DNA of 64,000 nucleotides. It comes from an uncultured Clostridia bacterium (lineage in GTDB: Bacteria > Bacillota > Clostridia > TANB77 > CAG-508). Location: NCBI GenBank assembly GCA_934141555.1, contig CAKPCK010000006.1, forward strand, positions 25,754 to 89,753, in the 5' to 3' direction. The number at the start of each line of letters is the position of its first letter. Position 1 is the stretch's first letter. Both the position numbers and the translations under genes were made by a program. Positions 26,388 to 35,925 of the stretch are shown in pieces. The notes beneath the pieces are model-generated. The model did not search any database, was not told where the DNA came from, and saw only the letters and a list, made by a program, of their open reading frames with translations.

Positions 26388-26460
26388 TTCAAACCCTTGT
26401 AATTTTAAGCCAAAAGTTATATAATAAGCACATTAAAAAGAAAAACAGAAGGAGGCAGTT

Positions 26461-26748
26461 ATGAAAGTAAGTAGAGAAGAAATATTACACATAGCAAACT
26501 TAGCACAATTAGAATTAAAAGAAGAAGAGATAGACACATACATATTACATTTACAAGACATATTAAATTTTGCAAATATAGTAAATAATGCGCCTGTTGA
26601 AGGATTAGATATAACAATAGGAGCAAATGAAGCAAAAAATAGATTTAGAAAAGACGAAGTTAAGGTATTTGATAACATAGAAGGATTATTACAAAATGCA
26701 CCAGAACAAGATAGACATATGTTTAAAATTCCAAAAGTATTAAATTAA
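26461..26748 (+). CDS. gatC: Asp-tRNA(Asn)/Glu-tRNA(Gln) amidotransferase subunit C
   Basis: 95 aa, usual length. VSREEILHIANLAQLEL is the conserved GatC start; the protein wraps the GatA-GatB interface. GGAGG lies 5 bases before the ATG. First gene of the gatC-gatA-ORF-gatB operon, preceded by a terminator. The window's glutamyl-tRNA synthetase fits the indirect Gln-tRNA(Gln) route, which needs this complex. Confidence 0.93.
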   Translation: MKVSREEILHIANLAQLELKEEEIDTYILHLQDILNFANIVNNAPVEGLDITIGANEAKNRFRKDEVKVFDNIEGLLQNAPEQDRHMFKIPKVLN

Positions 26749-26774
26749 GCAAAATTTTATAAGGAGGAATGTAA

Positions 26775-28244
26775 ATGGACATTACAGAATTAACAGTACA
26801 TGAGTTACAAGAAAAAATAAAAAATAAAGAATTAACAATAAAAGAAATAACAAAAGCTTATGTAGATAGAATGAATGAGAAAGAAAAAGATGTACAAGCA
26901 TTTATAACAGAATTAAAAGATGAAGCATTAAAACAATCAGAAGAAATACAAAATAGAATTGATAATGGTGAAAAATTAGGAGATTTAGCAGGAATTCCAA
27001 TAGGAATAAAAGACATAATATGCACAAAAGGCATAAAAACAACATGTGCATCAAAAATGCTAGAAAACTTTGTATCACCTTATGATGCAACTGTTATGGA
27101 AAAAATAAATGCAGAAAATATGATAGATTTAGGAAAACTAAATATGGACGAATTTGCAATGGGAGGCTCAACAGAATATTCATATTTTAAGAAAACAAGA
27201 AATCCATGGGATTTATCAAGAGTACCAGGGGGATCTTCAGGAGGTTCTGCAGCTGCAGTTTCAGCAAATATGGTACCATGGGCATTAGGAACAGATACAG
27301 GTGGAAGTATAAGACAACCAGCTTCATTATGTGGTGTTGTTGGATTAAAGCCTACTTATGGATTAGTATCAAGATATGGAGTAGTAGCATTTGCATCATC
27401 ATTAGATCAAGTTGGAGTATTTACAAAAGATGTTCAAGATTGTGCAATTTTATTAAATGTAATTGCTGGATATGATGAAAAAGATTCAACATCTATAGAT
27501 AATGGTAAAAAAGATTATACAAAATCATTATCAAAAGATGTTAAAGGTTTAAAAATAGGAGTTCCTAAAGAATTTTATGGAGAAGGAATAAATCCTGAAG
27601 TAAAAAAATCATTAGAAGAAGCAATTGAAAAATATAAAGAAATGGGAGCAGAAGTAGAAGAGTTCTCATTAGATATTGCTCAATATGCATTAGCAACATA
27701 TTATATAATAGCATGTGCCGAAGCAAGTTCAAATTTAGGAAGATTTGATGGAATAAGATATACATATAGATCACCAGAAGCAAAAACACTAAAAGAAATT
27801 TATAAAAAATCAAGAAGTGAAGGATTTGGAGCAGAAGTAAAGAGAAGAATAATACTTGGAACTTATGTATTATCATCAGGTTATTATGATGCATATTACA
27901 AAAAAGCTCAACAAGTTAGAACACTTGTTATGAATGAATTTAATAAAGCATTTGAAAAATATGATGTAATAGTAACACCAACATCACCAACAACAGCATT
28001 CAAATTAGGTGAAAAATCAACAAATCCAATGGAAATGTATTTGGCAGATATATGTACAGTTTCTGTAAATATTGCAGGATTACCAGGAATGTCAATTCCT
28101 TGTGGAATAGATAGTAATGGTCTTCCAATTGGTATGCAAATAATTGGTAAGAAATTTGATGAAGAAACAATCATAAAAACAGCATATGCTTATGAACAAG
28201 AAACAAAGTTTAGAGAAAAATACAAGCCTACATTTAAAAAATAA
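26775..28244 (+). CDS. gatA: Asp/Glu-tRNA amidotransferase subunit A
   Basis: 489 aa, full length amidase-signature enzyme that releases ammonia from glutamine. Catalytic Lys in GIPIGIKDIICTKG, the Gly/Ser-rich loop GGSSGGSAAAVSA and the nucleophile region GTDTGGSIRQPAS are intact. RBS AAGGAGG. Second gene of the gat operon. Confidence 0.96.
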   Translation: MDITELTVHELQEKIKNKELTIKEITKAYVDRMNEKEKDVQAFITELKDEALKQSEEIQNRIDNGEKLGDLAGIPIGIKDIICTKGIKTTCASKMLENFVSPYDATVMEKINAENMIDLGKLNMDEFAMGGSTEYSYFKKTRNPWDLSRVPGGSSGGSAAAVSANMVPWALGTDTGGSIRQPASLCGVVGLKPTYGLVSRYGVVAFASSLDQVGVFTKDVQDCAILLNVIAGYDEKDSTSIDNGKKDYTKSLSKDVKGLKIGVPKEFYGEGINPEVKKSLEEAIEKYKEMGAEVEEFSLDIAQYALATYYIIACAEASSNLGRFDGIRYTYRSPEAKTLKEIYKKSRSEGFGAEVKRRIILGTYVLSSGYYDAYYKKAQQVRTLVMNEFNKAFEKYDVIVTPTSPTTAFKLGEKSTNPMEMYLADICTVSVNIAGLPGMSIPCGIDSNGLPIGMQIIGKKFDEETIIKTAYAYEQETKFREKYKPTFKK

Positions 28245-28271
28245 GATATAAACAAATGAGAGGAGCATAAA

Positions 28272-29780
28272 ATGGGAGATGAAATAAAATATTCTGAAGG
28301 TCAAAGAAACCAAATATATGAAAAATATTTAAGACCTTTAAAATTAAAAATTTCACAAATATTGTTATATGATACAAATGCAGCAGCTGATTTTCTAAAC
28401 AAATATAATATCTTACTTCAAAAAACAAGTGACTCAGAATTATTAGATAAAATTACAGAATTAGAGTTAGAAATTGAACAATATGAAAAAACATTAGGAA
28501 AAGAAAAAAATTTCCAAGATAAAAGTTCTATTATAATTGAACAAGTTGAAGAATTATTATATGAAAGTGAACAATTGACATTAGAAGAGTTCGAAAAAGA
28601 AGTACACAGTTTAGTACAAAGATATAGAGAAAATTTTTCTGGTTACAGTTTAGAAGAAAGAGATTCTTTAGAGGCTAAAATTTATGAATTACAAGCAAGA
28701 TTAATTTTAAAAAGAGTAAATCAAGAATATCCTGAAAAAATAGATATTTCACAAGAAGATGAAATAGGGATTATGATATACTTAAACAGAGAAATTACTA
28801 GATTGCAACAAAGTAAAAATCCAAAAATAAAAAATTATGTTGAAAAAATAAAGTATGAACTTATGGGTGGAACAGAGGCTATACATAATAGTGAAATATG
28901 GAAAGTATTAAGCTATGCACAAAGAGAGAGGTTTGAAGAAAAAGATGAAAATCTTTCAAAAAGTAAATCATTAATTCGTGTGAAAACAAAGAATAATTCA
29001 GTAGTTAATGTGAAAAATAGAAGTATTTTTTCGATTTTTAGAAAAGAGCCACAAATACCACTGACTGAAAGAGACTTATCTAAAATTTCAATTGATTGGT
29101 TAGCAAAATATATTCCAAAAGATATGTTACAAGAATTGGAAGCAGATAGAAATAAAGAAGAAAATAATATAAGAAATAAGGAATATTTACCAGATCCTAA
29201 AACTCCAATATATGAAATGATTAAATCAGAAACTAGATTTGGAATACCAAATAGAAAAGATTATGTGCTTCAAGATGAAAATGGGAGTAAAATATATATT
29301 TTTATTGAAGATCATTTATCATCTGAGTCATATTGGACTAGTATGGTAATGGAAGCTGGAGGCATACAAGTAGTAAAAAATTATAGTACTCATTTAGAGT
29401 TTAAAGAGAGGGGAGCTCCTAGACATTTAAATGCAATTTTAAATCTGGCTCAGATTATAGATAGATGTTTTAATACTGATTTTCAACAACAATTATTAAG
29501 AGAAGTAAAAGAATGTTGGATAGAAAAAACTAAAAAGCCGAGACTGTTTAAACAATTAGAGAAAAGCTTATATAGGATGCGTGATGAATATGGGAGAACA
29601 AAATTAGATTTTTTTGCATCAGAAGAAAGAAAAAGAGAAAATTTTTATAGTCAATATAGCTTACAAGAAAGAATAAAAATAAATACTGAAGATTTAACAA
29701 ATGATAATGAAAAAAATAATAATATGAGTAATGAAACAATTCAAGATAAAGAACAAGGAGGAGAAAATGCCAAGGAATGA
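28272..29780 (+). CDS. unknown protein encoded inside the gat operon
   Basis: 502 aa, not recognised. Helical, charged N-terminal half (~1-250) with long Glu/Lys-rich coiled segments (ELELEIEQYEKTLGKEK), then a more globular part around ETRFGIPNRKDYVLQDENG and GAPRHLNAILNLAQIIDRC, and a disordered Asn/Glu tail. No membrane helix or signal. RBS GAGAGGAG. Its last 14 bases overlap the start of gatB, so translation of the two is probably coupled. Position suggests a link to amidotransfer or tRNA metabolism, but nothing in the sequence proves it. Confidence 0.7.
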   Translation: MGDEIKYSEGQRNQIYEKYLRPLKLKISQILLYDTNAAADFLNKYNILLQKTSDSELLDKITELELEIEQYEKTLGKEKNFQDKSSIIIEQVEELLYESEQLTLEEFEKEVHSLVQRYRENFSGYSLEERDSLEAKIYELQARLILKRVNQEYPEKIDISQEDEIGIMIYLNREITRLQQSKNPKIKNYVEKIKYELMGGTEAIHNSEIWKVLSYAQRERFEEKDENLSKSKSLIRVKTKNNSVVNVKNRSIFSIFRKEPQIPLTERDLSKISIDWLAKYIPKDMLQELEADRNKEENNIRNKEYLPDPKTPIYEMIKSETRFGIPNRKDYVLQDENGSKIYIFIEDHLSSESYWTSMVMEAGGIQVVKNYSTHLEFKERGAPRHLNAILNLAQIIDRCFNTDFQQQLLREVKECWIEKTKKPRLFKQLEKSLYRMRDEYGRTKLDFFASEERKRENFYSQYSLQERIKINTEDLTNDNEKNNNMSNETIQDKEQGGENAKE

Positions 29781-31206
29781 TTATGAAGTAGTAATGGGCT
29801 TAGAAGTCCATGCAGAATTAGCAACAAAAACAAAAATATTTTGTAGCTGTCCAACAAAATTTGGTGCAGCTCCAAATACACAAGTATGTCCAGTATGTAT
29901 GGCAATGCCAGGAACATTACCAACATTAAATGAAAAAGTAGTAGAATATGCAGTAAAAGCTGGACTTGCTACACATTGTACAATATCAAGAGATAGTAAA
30001 AATGATAGAAAAAACTATTTCTATCCAGATACACCAAGAGCATATCAGATTTCACAATTTGATAAACCATTATGTGAACATGGATATATAGAAATAGAAA
30101 CAAGTCAAGGAAAAAAGAAAATAGGAATAACACGTATTCATATTGAAGATGATGCTGGAAAGTTAGATCATGATGATTTAGCTGGAGGAGCACTTATAGA
30201 TTTGAATAGAGCTGGAGTTCCATTAATAGAAATTGTATCAGAACCAGATTTTAGATCAATAGAAGAAGTTGATGCATATTTAAGAAAATTAAAATCAATA
30301 CTTGAATATGTAGAAGTATCAGACTGTAAGATGGAAGAAGGATCTTTCAGAGCAGATGTTAACACATCAATTCGTCCAATTGGATCAGAAAAACTTGGTA
30401 CAAGAACAGAAATGAAAAATATGAACTCATTTAGAAGTATAACAAGAGCACTTGAATATGAAATAGGTAGACAAGTAGAAGTTATAGATAATGGTGGAAT
30501 TGTTGATCAAGAGACATTAAGATGGGATGAAGTATCAGGAAAAACATTTTCAATGAGAGATAAGGAAAATGCACAAGATTATAGATATTTCCCAGAACCT
30601 GATTTAGTTGCAATAAAATTATCAGAAGAATATATTGAAAATATTAGAAAAACATTACCAGAAATGCCAGAAAGTAGAAAAGAAAGATATTTAAGAGATT
30701 ATAAATTATCTGAAAAAGATGCTGGAATAATAACATCTTCAAAATATTTATCAGATTTGTTTGAAAAAGCTTCTGAAATATGTGGAAATTATAAAGCAGT
30801 AAATAACTGGATAATTTCAGACATTTCAAGAATATTAAATGAAACAGAAATGGATCCTAAAGAAATACCATTTGATGCAAAACAATTAGCTAAATTAGTA
30901 ACTTTAATAGATAAAGGAACAATTAGTTCAAGTATCGGTAAAAAAGTATTAATAGAATTATTTGAAAATCCAAGAGATCCTGAAGATATTATAAAAGAAA
31001 AAGGTTGGATACAGATTTCAGATGAAGGAGCAATCAAAGAAGTTGTATTAAAGATTATTGAATCAAATCCTCAATCTGTTGCAGATTTTAAAGCTGGTAA
31101 AGATAGAGCATTAGGATTTTTAGTTGGTCAAGCTATGAAAGAAACAAAAGGAAAAGCAAATCCTCAAATGCTTAACAAAATGTTTGCAGAAGAATTGAAG
31201 AAATAA
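29767..31206 (+). CDS. gatB: Asp/Glu-tRNA amidotransferase subunit B
   Basis: 479 aa. Start at 29767 chosen for AAGGAGGAG just upstream and the standard N-terminus YEVVMGLEVHAELAT. Zinc-type cysteines CSCPTKFG and CPVCMAMPG, kinase-active-site motif KNYFYPDTPRAYQISQ, and the C-terminal tail domain ending KANPQMLNKMFAEEL are present. It phosphorylates and amidates Glu-tRNA(Gln) or Asp-tRNA(Asn) with GatA and GatC. Ends the operon before a strong terminator. Confidence 0.96.
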   Translation: MPRNDYEVVMGLEVHAELATKTKIFCSCPTKFGAAPNTQVCPVCMAMPGTLPTLNEKVVEYAVKAGLATHCTISRDSKNDRKNYFYPDTPRAYQISQFDKPLCEHGYIEIETSQGKKKIGITRIHIEDDAGKLDHDDLAGGALIDLNRAGVPLIEIVSEPDFRSIEEVDAYLRKLKSILEYVEVSDCKMEEGSFRADVNTSIRPIGSEKLGTRTEMKNMNSFRSITRALEYEIGRQVEVIDNGGIVDQETLRWDEVSGKTFSMRDKENAQDYRYFPEPDLVAIKLSEEYIENIRKTLPEMPESRKERYLRDYKLSEKDAGIITSSKYLSDLFEKASEICGNYKAVNNWIISDISRILNETEMDPKEIPFDAKQLAKLVTLIDKGTISSSIGKKVLIELFENPRDPEDIIKEKGWIQISDEGAIKEVVLKIIESNPQSVADFKAGKDRALGFLVGQAMKETKGKANPQMLNKMFAEELKK

Positions 31207-31236
31207 GAAAAATCGCCATTATGGCGATTTTTTTGC
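31207..31236 (+). terminator. rho-independent terminator
   Basis: AAATCGCCA / TGGCGATTT stem, TTTT tail; lies between convergent gatB and htpX. Confidence 0.85.
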
Positions 31237-32129
31237 TATTTTAAATTTCTTAAAGCTTCAATTCTTGCTTCTGTACTTGGATGTGTAGACCACAAATCAG
31301 AAGATTTTTTCTTATTTCTAAAAGGATTTGCAATATACATATTTTCAGTAGCTTTATTAGCAACTTTTAATTCATTTGGATCAGCTGAAATTTTTTCAAG
31401 GGCAGAAATCAAACCATCTGGATTTCTAGTAAATTCAATAGCAGTAGCATCTGCTAAAAATTCTCTTTTTCTTGAAATTGCAAGTTGCATAAGTTGACCA
31501 AATATTGGAGCTAAGATTAAGAATATTAATCCAATCAACATAATAATAGCATTACCATTATTATCATTATCTCTATCGCGTCCACGTCTACCACCATAAA
31601 AAGAAATTCTAGTAAACCAATCAGATAAAATGACAACAAATCCTACCATTACAGAAACAACAGCTGATAAAAGAATGTCATAATTTTTTATATGAGACAT
31701 TTCATGTGCTAAAACACCTTCAAGTTCATAATAGTCAAGTTTTTCTAATAAACCAGTTGTAACACATATTACAGCATGTTTGGGATTCCTACCAGTTGCA
31801 AAAGCATTTGGTTGAGCATCTTCTATAACATATAATTGAGGCTTTTCTTGTAAACCTGCTGAAATAACTAAAGAATCTAAAATATTTACTAATTTTAAAT
31901 CTTCCTCTTTTGTTGCAGGTCTTGCATTATTTAATTTTAAAACAATTTTATCACTATAATAATATGAGCCCCATGTTGATACAATTGCAAAAATCATAGC
32001 AATTATAATAGAAAGTTCACCTAAATCTAGAGCCATACAAATGTAATAAACAATTACAGCAATAAATGCTAAAAATAATAGAACTATAAACCATGATTTT
32101 ATTTTATTTTTCTTTATATCTTCAAACAT
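31236..32129 (-). CDS. htpX: HtpX-type membrane zinc metalloprotease
   Basis: 297 aa. Two N-terminal helices (~15-55), catalytic HEMSHIKNYD, two further helices (~160-210), and the third zinc ligand in RKREFLADATAIEF. M48 family, membrane protein quality control. Downstream partner of lemA, the common lemA-htpX arrangement. RBS AGGAGAAA before the ATG. Confidence 0.92.
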   Translation of the reverse strand: MFEDIKKNKIKSWFIVLLFLAFIAVIVYYICMALDLGELSIIIAMIFAIVSTWGSYYYSDKIVLKLNNARPATKEEDLKLVNILDSLVISAGLQEKPQLYVIEDAQPNAFATGRNPKHAVICVTTGLLEKLDYYELEGVLAHEMSHIKNYDILLSAVVSVMVGFVVILSDWFTRISFYGGRRGRDRDNDNNGNAIIMLIGLIFLILAPIFGQLMQLAISRKREFLADATAIEFTRNPDGLISALEKISADPNELKVANKATENMYIANPFRNKKKSSDLWSTHPSTEARIEALRNLK

Positions 32130-32213
32130 ATTTTTCTCCTACTAATAATTTATAATATTAAAGGATAGAAAAAATTCTATCCTTTAAACTTTAAAGAAAA
32201 TTTTTCAATTTTC

Positions 32214-32771
32214 TTATTTGTTACTAAAATCAACTTTAACATTTTTTCTTGCTTCATCACTTTCTGTTGCGAATAATTCTTTCTTTTGGAAATTAAACAT
32301 TCCAGCAACTAAGTTTGAAGGGAAAAGCTCTAATTTTGTATTATATCTTGTTACGCTATCATTATAAAATTGTCTAGAAAAAGAAATTTTATTTTCTGTG
32401 TTACGTAATTCTTCAGATAAATCAGCAAAATTTGTATTTGCTTTTAATTCAGGATAATTTTCAGAAACTGCCATAATCGTTTTTAATGTGCTTGAAAGTT
32501 CTCCATCTAATTTTGCTTTTTCTCCAACTGAAGAAGTATTTGCCCAAGATGTTCTTAATTTTGTTATTTTTTCAAATGTTTCAGATTCGTGAGTCATATA
32601 TCCTTTTACAGTTTCAACAAAATTAGGTATTAAATCAAATCTTCTTTGTAGTTGTACATCAATTTGACTCCAAGCATTTTCAACTTTTTGTCTAGATGAA
32701 ATTAATCCATTATAAACACTTATTATCCATGCAATAATTAATATAACAACTATTAAAATAATCCATCCCAT
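32214..32771 (-). CDS. lemA: LemA family protein
   Basis: 185 aa, normal length. One N-terminal helix (WIILIVVILIIAWIISVYNG) and the diagnostic RQKVENAWSQIDVQLQRR followed by DLIPNFVETVKGY. Function unknown. RBS AAGGAGG. An 11-bp hairpin (AAAGGATAGAA / TTCTATCCTTT, ~32160-32185) separates it from htpX without a good T-tail, so partial readthrough is likely. Confidence 0.93.
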   Translation of the reverse strand: MGWIILIVVILIIAWIISVYNGLISSRQKVENAWSQIDVQLQRRFDLIPNFVETVKGYMTHESETFEKITKLRTSWANTSSVGEKAKLDGELSSTLKTIMAVSENYPELKANTNFADLSEELRNTENKISFSRQFYNDSVTRYNTKLELFPSNLVAGMFNFQKKELFATESDEARKNVKVDFSNK

Positions 32772-32960
32772 AAAAATACCTCCTTATGAAATATATATTA
32801 TCATATAATAATATTTTTTACAATACAAAATAAATAATATCTAAAACTTTAAAACTTTCTAAAGAAATTTTTGGAATTTTTTCAGTACAAGCAACATATA
32901 ATATAATGTTAGCAAGTAATGGCAATACTTACGGAAACTTATAACAAAAAAATAAAAAAT

Positions 32961-32989
32961 TTGACAAGAAAACAAAAAATGTGTATAAT
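32961..32989 (+). promoter_or_regulatory. consensus sigma-A promoter of the G5/3D gene
   Basis: Perfect TTGACA (32961-32966) and TATAAT (32984-32989), 17-base spacer. It excludes a start at 32919. Confidence 0.88.
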
Positions 32990-33014
32990 AAGTTTGTCGT
33001 TAAAAGGAGGTTTT

Positions 33015-33965
33015 ATGATTTTTATGGATAAAAAAGATAAAGCATCTGTTTCTATTATGAAAATCATTGGTGTGAGTTTAATAATAATATTTTTGCTAGG
33101 AGTAACTGTAAGAGCTACGGAAGCAAATATTAGAACAGTTGAAATAACTTTAGCGAATGGATATAAGATGTCTGTTATAACATCAAAAACAAATGTATAC
33201 GAAATATTAGAAGATAATAATATTTTTGTAGAAGAAGACGAAAGAGTAAGTCCAGGTTTAGATGATGATATAAATGAAAGCAATAAAATAGTTATTACAA
33301 ATAAGTCTGTTCAAGAAGTACAAATCGCAAAGATTTCTGAAAGTGGAATTGAAACAACATTAGATGAAATATTAAAAGGATATTCACCAATAGTAGAAAA
33401 AATAGAAGTAGAACAAGAAATAATACCATATGAAACAATTACAAAAGATGCCTCACAAGGTGCAACAGATACAAAAAATAAAGTAATTCAACAAGGTCAA
33501 GACGGATTAAAGGAAGTAACATATAAAACAAAATACCAAAATGACGAACAAATAGAAAAAATAGTTCTTTCAGAAGAAATTATAAAAGAGCCTATTGATA
33601 GAATTGTACAAGTACAAAAAAATATTGTAACAACATCAAGATCTGGATATGAAAGAACGCAAACAACAGGAAATAAAGTTGGAGAAACAAGGATATTTAA
33701 AGTAACAGCATATTGTTCATGTGCAAAATGCTGTGGAAAAACAAATGGAATAACAGCATCTGGAACAAAAGCAACAGCAGGAAGAACAGTTGCAACATCT
33801 AGCCAATTTTCATTTGGAACGCAATTAGATATAGGTGGATACACATATACTGTCGAAGATAGAGGAGGGGCTATTAAAGGAAATAGAATAGATGTATATA
33901 TGAATTCACATGCAGAAGCATTGGCATGGGGAGTTAGATATCTACCAGTTACAGTTGTAGAATAA
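33015..33965 (+). CDS. DUF348-G5-3D cell-wall protein (YabE-like)
   Basis: 316 aa. Start set at 33015 (AAAGGAGG 4 bases upstream; a second ATG at 33024 is possible). N-terminal anchor (MKIIGVSLIIIFLLG), DUF348 (~35-90), G5 domain (~125-205: IEVEQEIIPYETITKDAS), and a C-terminal 3D domain with the three aspartates in VEDRGGAIKGNRIDVYM and cysteines YCSCAKCCGK. Related to YabE/Rpf-like muralytic proteins; lytic transglycosylase action is the family expectation. Confidence 0.88.
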   Translation: MIFMDKKDKASVSIMKIIGVSLIIIFLLGVTVRATEANIRTVEITLANGYKMSVITSKTNVYEILEDNNIFVEEDERVSPGLDDDINESNKIVITNKSVQEVQIAKISESGIETTLDEILKGYSPIVEKIEVEQEIIPYETITKDASQGATDTKNKVIQQGQDGLKEVTYKTKYQNDEQIEKIVLSEEIIKEPIDRIVQVQKNIVTTSRSGYERTQTTGNKVGETRIFKVTAYCSCAKCCGKTNGITASGTKATAGRTVATSSQFSFGTQLDIGGYTYTVEDRGGAIKGNRIDVYMNSHAEALAWGVRYLPVTVVE

Positions 33966-33996
33966 AGAGAGAATAAAAAATTCTCTCTTTTTTTGC
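33966..33996 (+). terminator. rho-independent terminator
   Basis: AGAGAGAAT / ATTCTCTCT stem with TTTTTT tail. Confidence 0.85.
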
Positions 33997-34094
33997 CTAA
34001 AATAGTGAAAAAATCGGAGAAACATGTTATAATATAATAGTCGAGTATTATGAGAGAAAGGAGAATGTTAGAATTCATTACTAACAAGAATAAT

Positions 34095-35900
34095 ATGAGC
34101 CAAGATAAAATAAGAAATTTTAGTATAATTGCGCATATAGATCATGGAAAATCAACGCTTGCAGACAGATTAATAGAAAAAACTGGAGTATTATCCCAAA
34201 GAGAAATGGAAGATCAAATATTAGATAATATGGATATCGAAAGAGAAAGAGGAATAACTATTAAATCACAAGCTGTAAGAATGAAATATAAAGCAAAAGA
34301 TGGAGAAGAATATACACTTAATTTAATAGATACTCCTGGCCATGTTGATTTTAATTATGAAGTTTCAAGAAGCTTAGCTGCCTGTGATGGTGCAATACTT
34401 GTAGTAGATGCTAGTCAAGGAGTTGAAGCTCAAACACTTGCAAATGTATATTTAGCAATAGATAATAATTTGGAAATATTACCAGTTATAAATAAAATAG
34501 ATTTACCAAATGCAAGGCCAGATGAAGTAAAAAAAGAAATAGAAGATATAATAGGAATTCCAGCAATGGATGCGCCATGTATTTCAGCCAAATCTGGACT
34601 AAATGTAGAAGAAGTATTAGAAAGAATTGTAACAGATTTACCTGCACCAAAAGGTGATGAAAATGCAAAAGCAAAATGTTTAATATTTGACTCATATTAT
34701 GATAATTACAAAGGTGCAGTAGCATATGTAAGAGTAATGGATGGAACCTTAAAAGTTGGTGATGAAATATTGCTAATGGCAACAGGTACGACATATACAA
34801 TAGCAGAAGTAGGATATTTTGCACCAGGACAATATTTACCAACCCAAGAAATAAAAGCAGGAGAAGTAGGATATATTGCAGCAAGTATAAAAAGTTTAAC
34901 AGATATTCATGTAGGTGATACAATAACATTAAAGAATAATCCAGCAGATAAGCCATTACCAGGATATAAAAAAGTAACACCAATGGTGTATTGTGGATTA
35001 TATCCAGTAGATGGAAGTGAATATGAAAATTTAAAAATAGCATTAGAAAAATTGAAATTAAATGATGCAGCATTAGAATATGAGCCAGAAACATCAGCTG
35101 CATTAGGATTTGGATTTAGATGTGGATTTTTAGGATTATTACATTTAGAAATAATTGAAGAAAGACTTGACAGAGAATTTGATTTAGGGTTAATAACAAC
35201 AGCACCATCTGTTATATATAAAGTTCATAAAACAACTGGAGAAATTCTTGATGTATACAATCCGGCAGATTTACCACCACAAATAGAAATCTCATATATG
35301 GAAGAACCAATAGTTACAGCAGACATAATAACACCAAAAGAATATATAGGAAATATAATGGATATTTGCCAAAATCGTAGAGGAATATTTATTGACATGA
35401 AATATTTAGATGATAATAGAGTAACACTAATATATGAAATGCCATTAAATGAAATAATATATGACTTTTTTGACAGTTTAAAATCAAGAACGAAAGGATA
35501 TGCATCATTTGATTATGAATTTAAAGAATATAGAAAATCAAATCTTGTAAAATTAGATATATATGTAAATGGAGAACCAGTTGATGCATTATCATTTATA
35601 GTATTTAAAGACAATGCATATGATAGAGGCAAAAAAATGGTAGAAAAACTAAAAGAAGTTATACCAAGACATTTATTTGCAATACCATTACAAGCAGTTG
35701 TAGGGGGGACAATAATAGCTAGAGAAACAATATCTGCAATGAGAAAAGATGTACTGGCAAAATGTTATGGTGGAGATATTACAAGAAAGAAAAAATTGCT
35801 TGAAAAGCAAAAAAGAGGAAAAAAGAGGATGAGACAAATAGGAAATGTAGAAATGCCACAAGAAGCCTTTTTATCAGTTCTAAAATTAGATGAAGAATAA
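34095..35900 (+). CDS. lepA: elongation factor 4 (LepA)
   Basis: 601 aa from the ATG at 34095, which gives the conserved N-terminus KIRNFSIIAHIDHGKSTLAD. In-frame ATGs at 34065 and 34050 exist; AAAGGAG lies only one base before the 34065 ATG, so the true start is open. GTPase motifs AHIDHGKST, DTPGHVDF and NKIDLP are intact, and the LepA-specific C-terminal domain ends RQIGNVEMPQEAFLSVLK. Ribosomal back-translocase or initiation/biogenesis factor. Confidence 0.93.
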   Translation: MSQDKIRNFSIIAHIDHGKSTLADRLIEKTGVLSQREMEDQILDNMDIERERGITIKSQAVRMKYKAKDGEEYTLNLIDTPGHVDFNYEVSRSLAACDGAILVVDASQGVEAQTLANVYLAIDNNLEILPVINKIDLPNARPDEVKKEIEDIIGIPAMDAPCISAKSGLNVEEVLERIVTDLPAPKGDENAKAKCLIFDSYYDNYKGAVAYVRVMDGTLKVGDEILLMATGTTYTIAEVGYFAPGQYLPTQEIKAGEVGYIAASIKSLTDIHVGDTITLKNNPADKPLPGYKKVTPMVYCGLYPVDGSEYENLKIALEKLKLNDAALEYEPETSAALGFGFRCGFLGLLHLEIIEERLDREFDLGLITTAPSVIYKVHKTTGEILDVYNPADLPPQIEISYMEEPIVTADIITPKEYIGNIMDICQNRRGIFIDMKYLDDNRVTLIYEMPLNEIIYDFFDSLKSRTKGYASFDYEFKEYRKSNLVKLDIYVNGEPVDALSFIVFKDNAYDRGKKMVEKLKEVIPRHLFAIPLQAVVGGTIIARETISAMRKDVLAKCYGGDITRKKKLLEKQKRGKKRMRQIGNVEMPQEAFLSVLKLDEE

Positions 35901-35925
35901 TTTATAAAAAAGTAAGGAGAAATTT

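Noticed and set aside
32919..33014. Upstream ATG start for the G5/3D gene
   Set aside because: Spans a perfect promoter; AAAGGAGG is before 33015.
34486..35103. Long Leu/His-rich minus-strand ORF inside lepA (and similar ones elsewhere)
   Set aside because: Low-complexity shadow caused by AT-rich codon bias on the opposite strand; no ribosome site.
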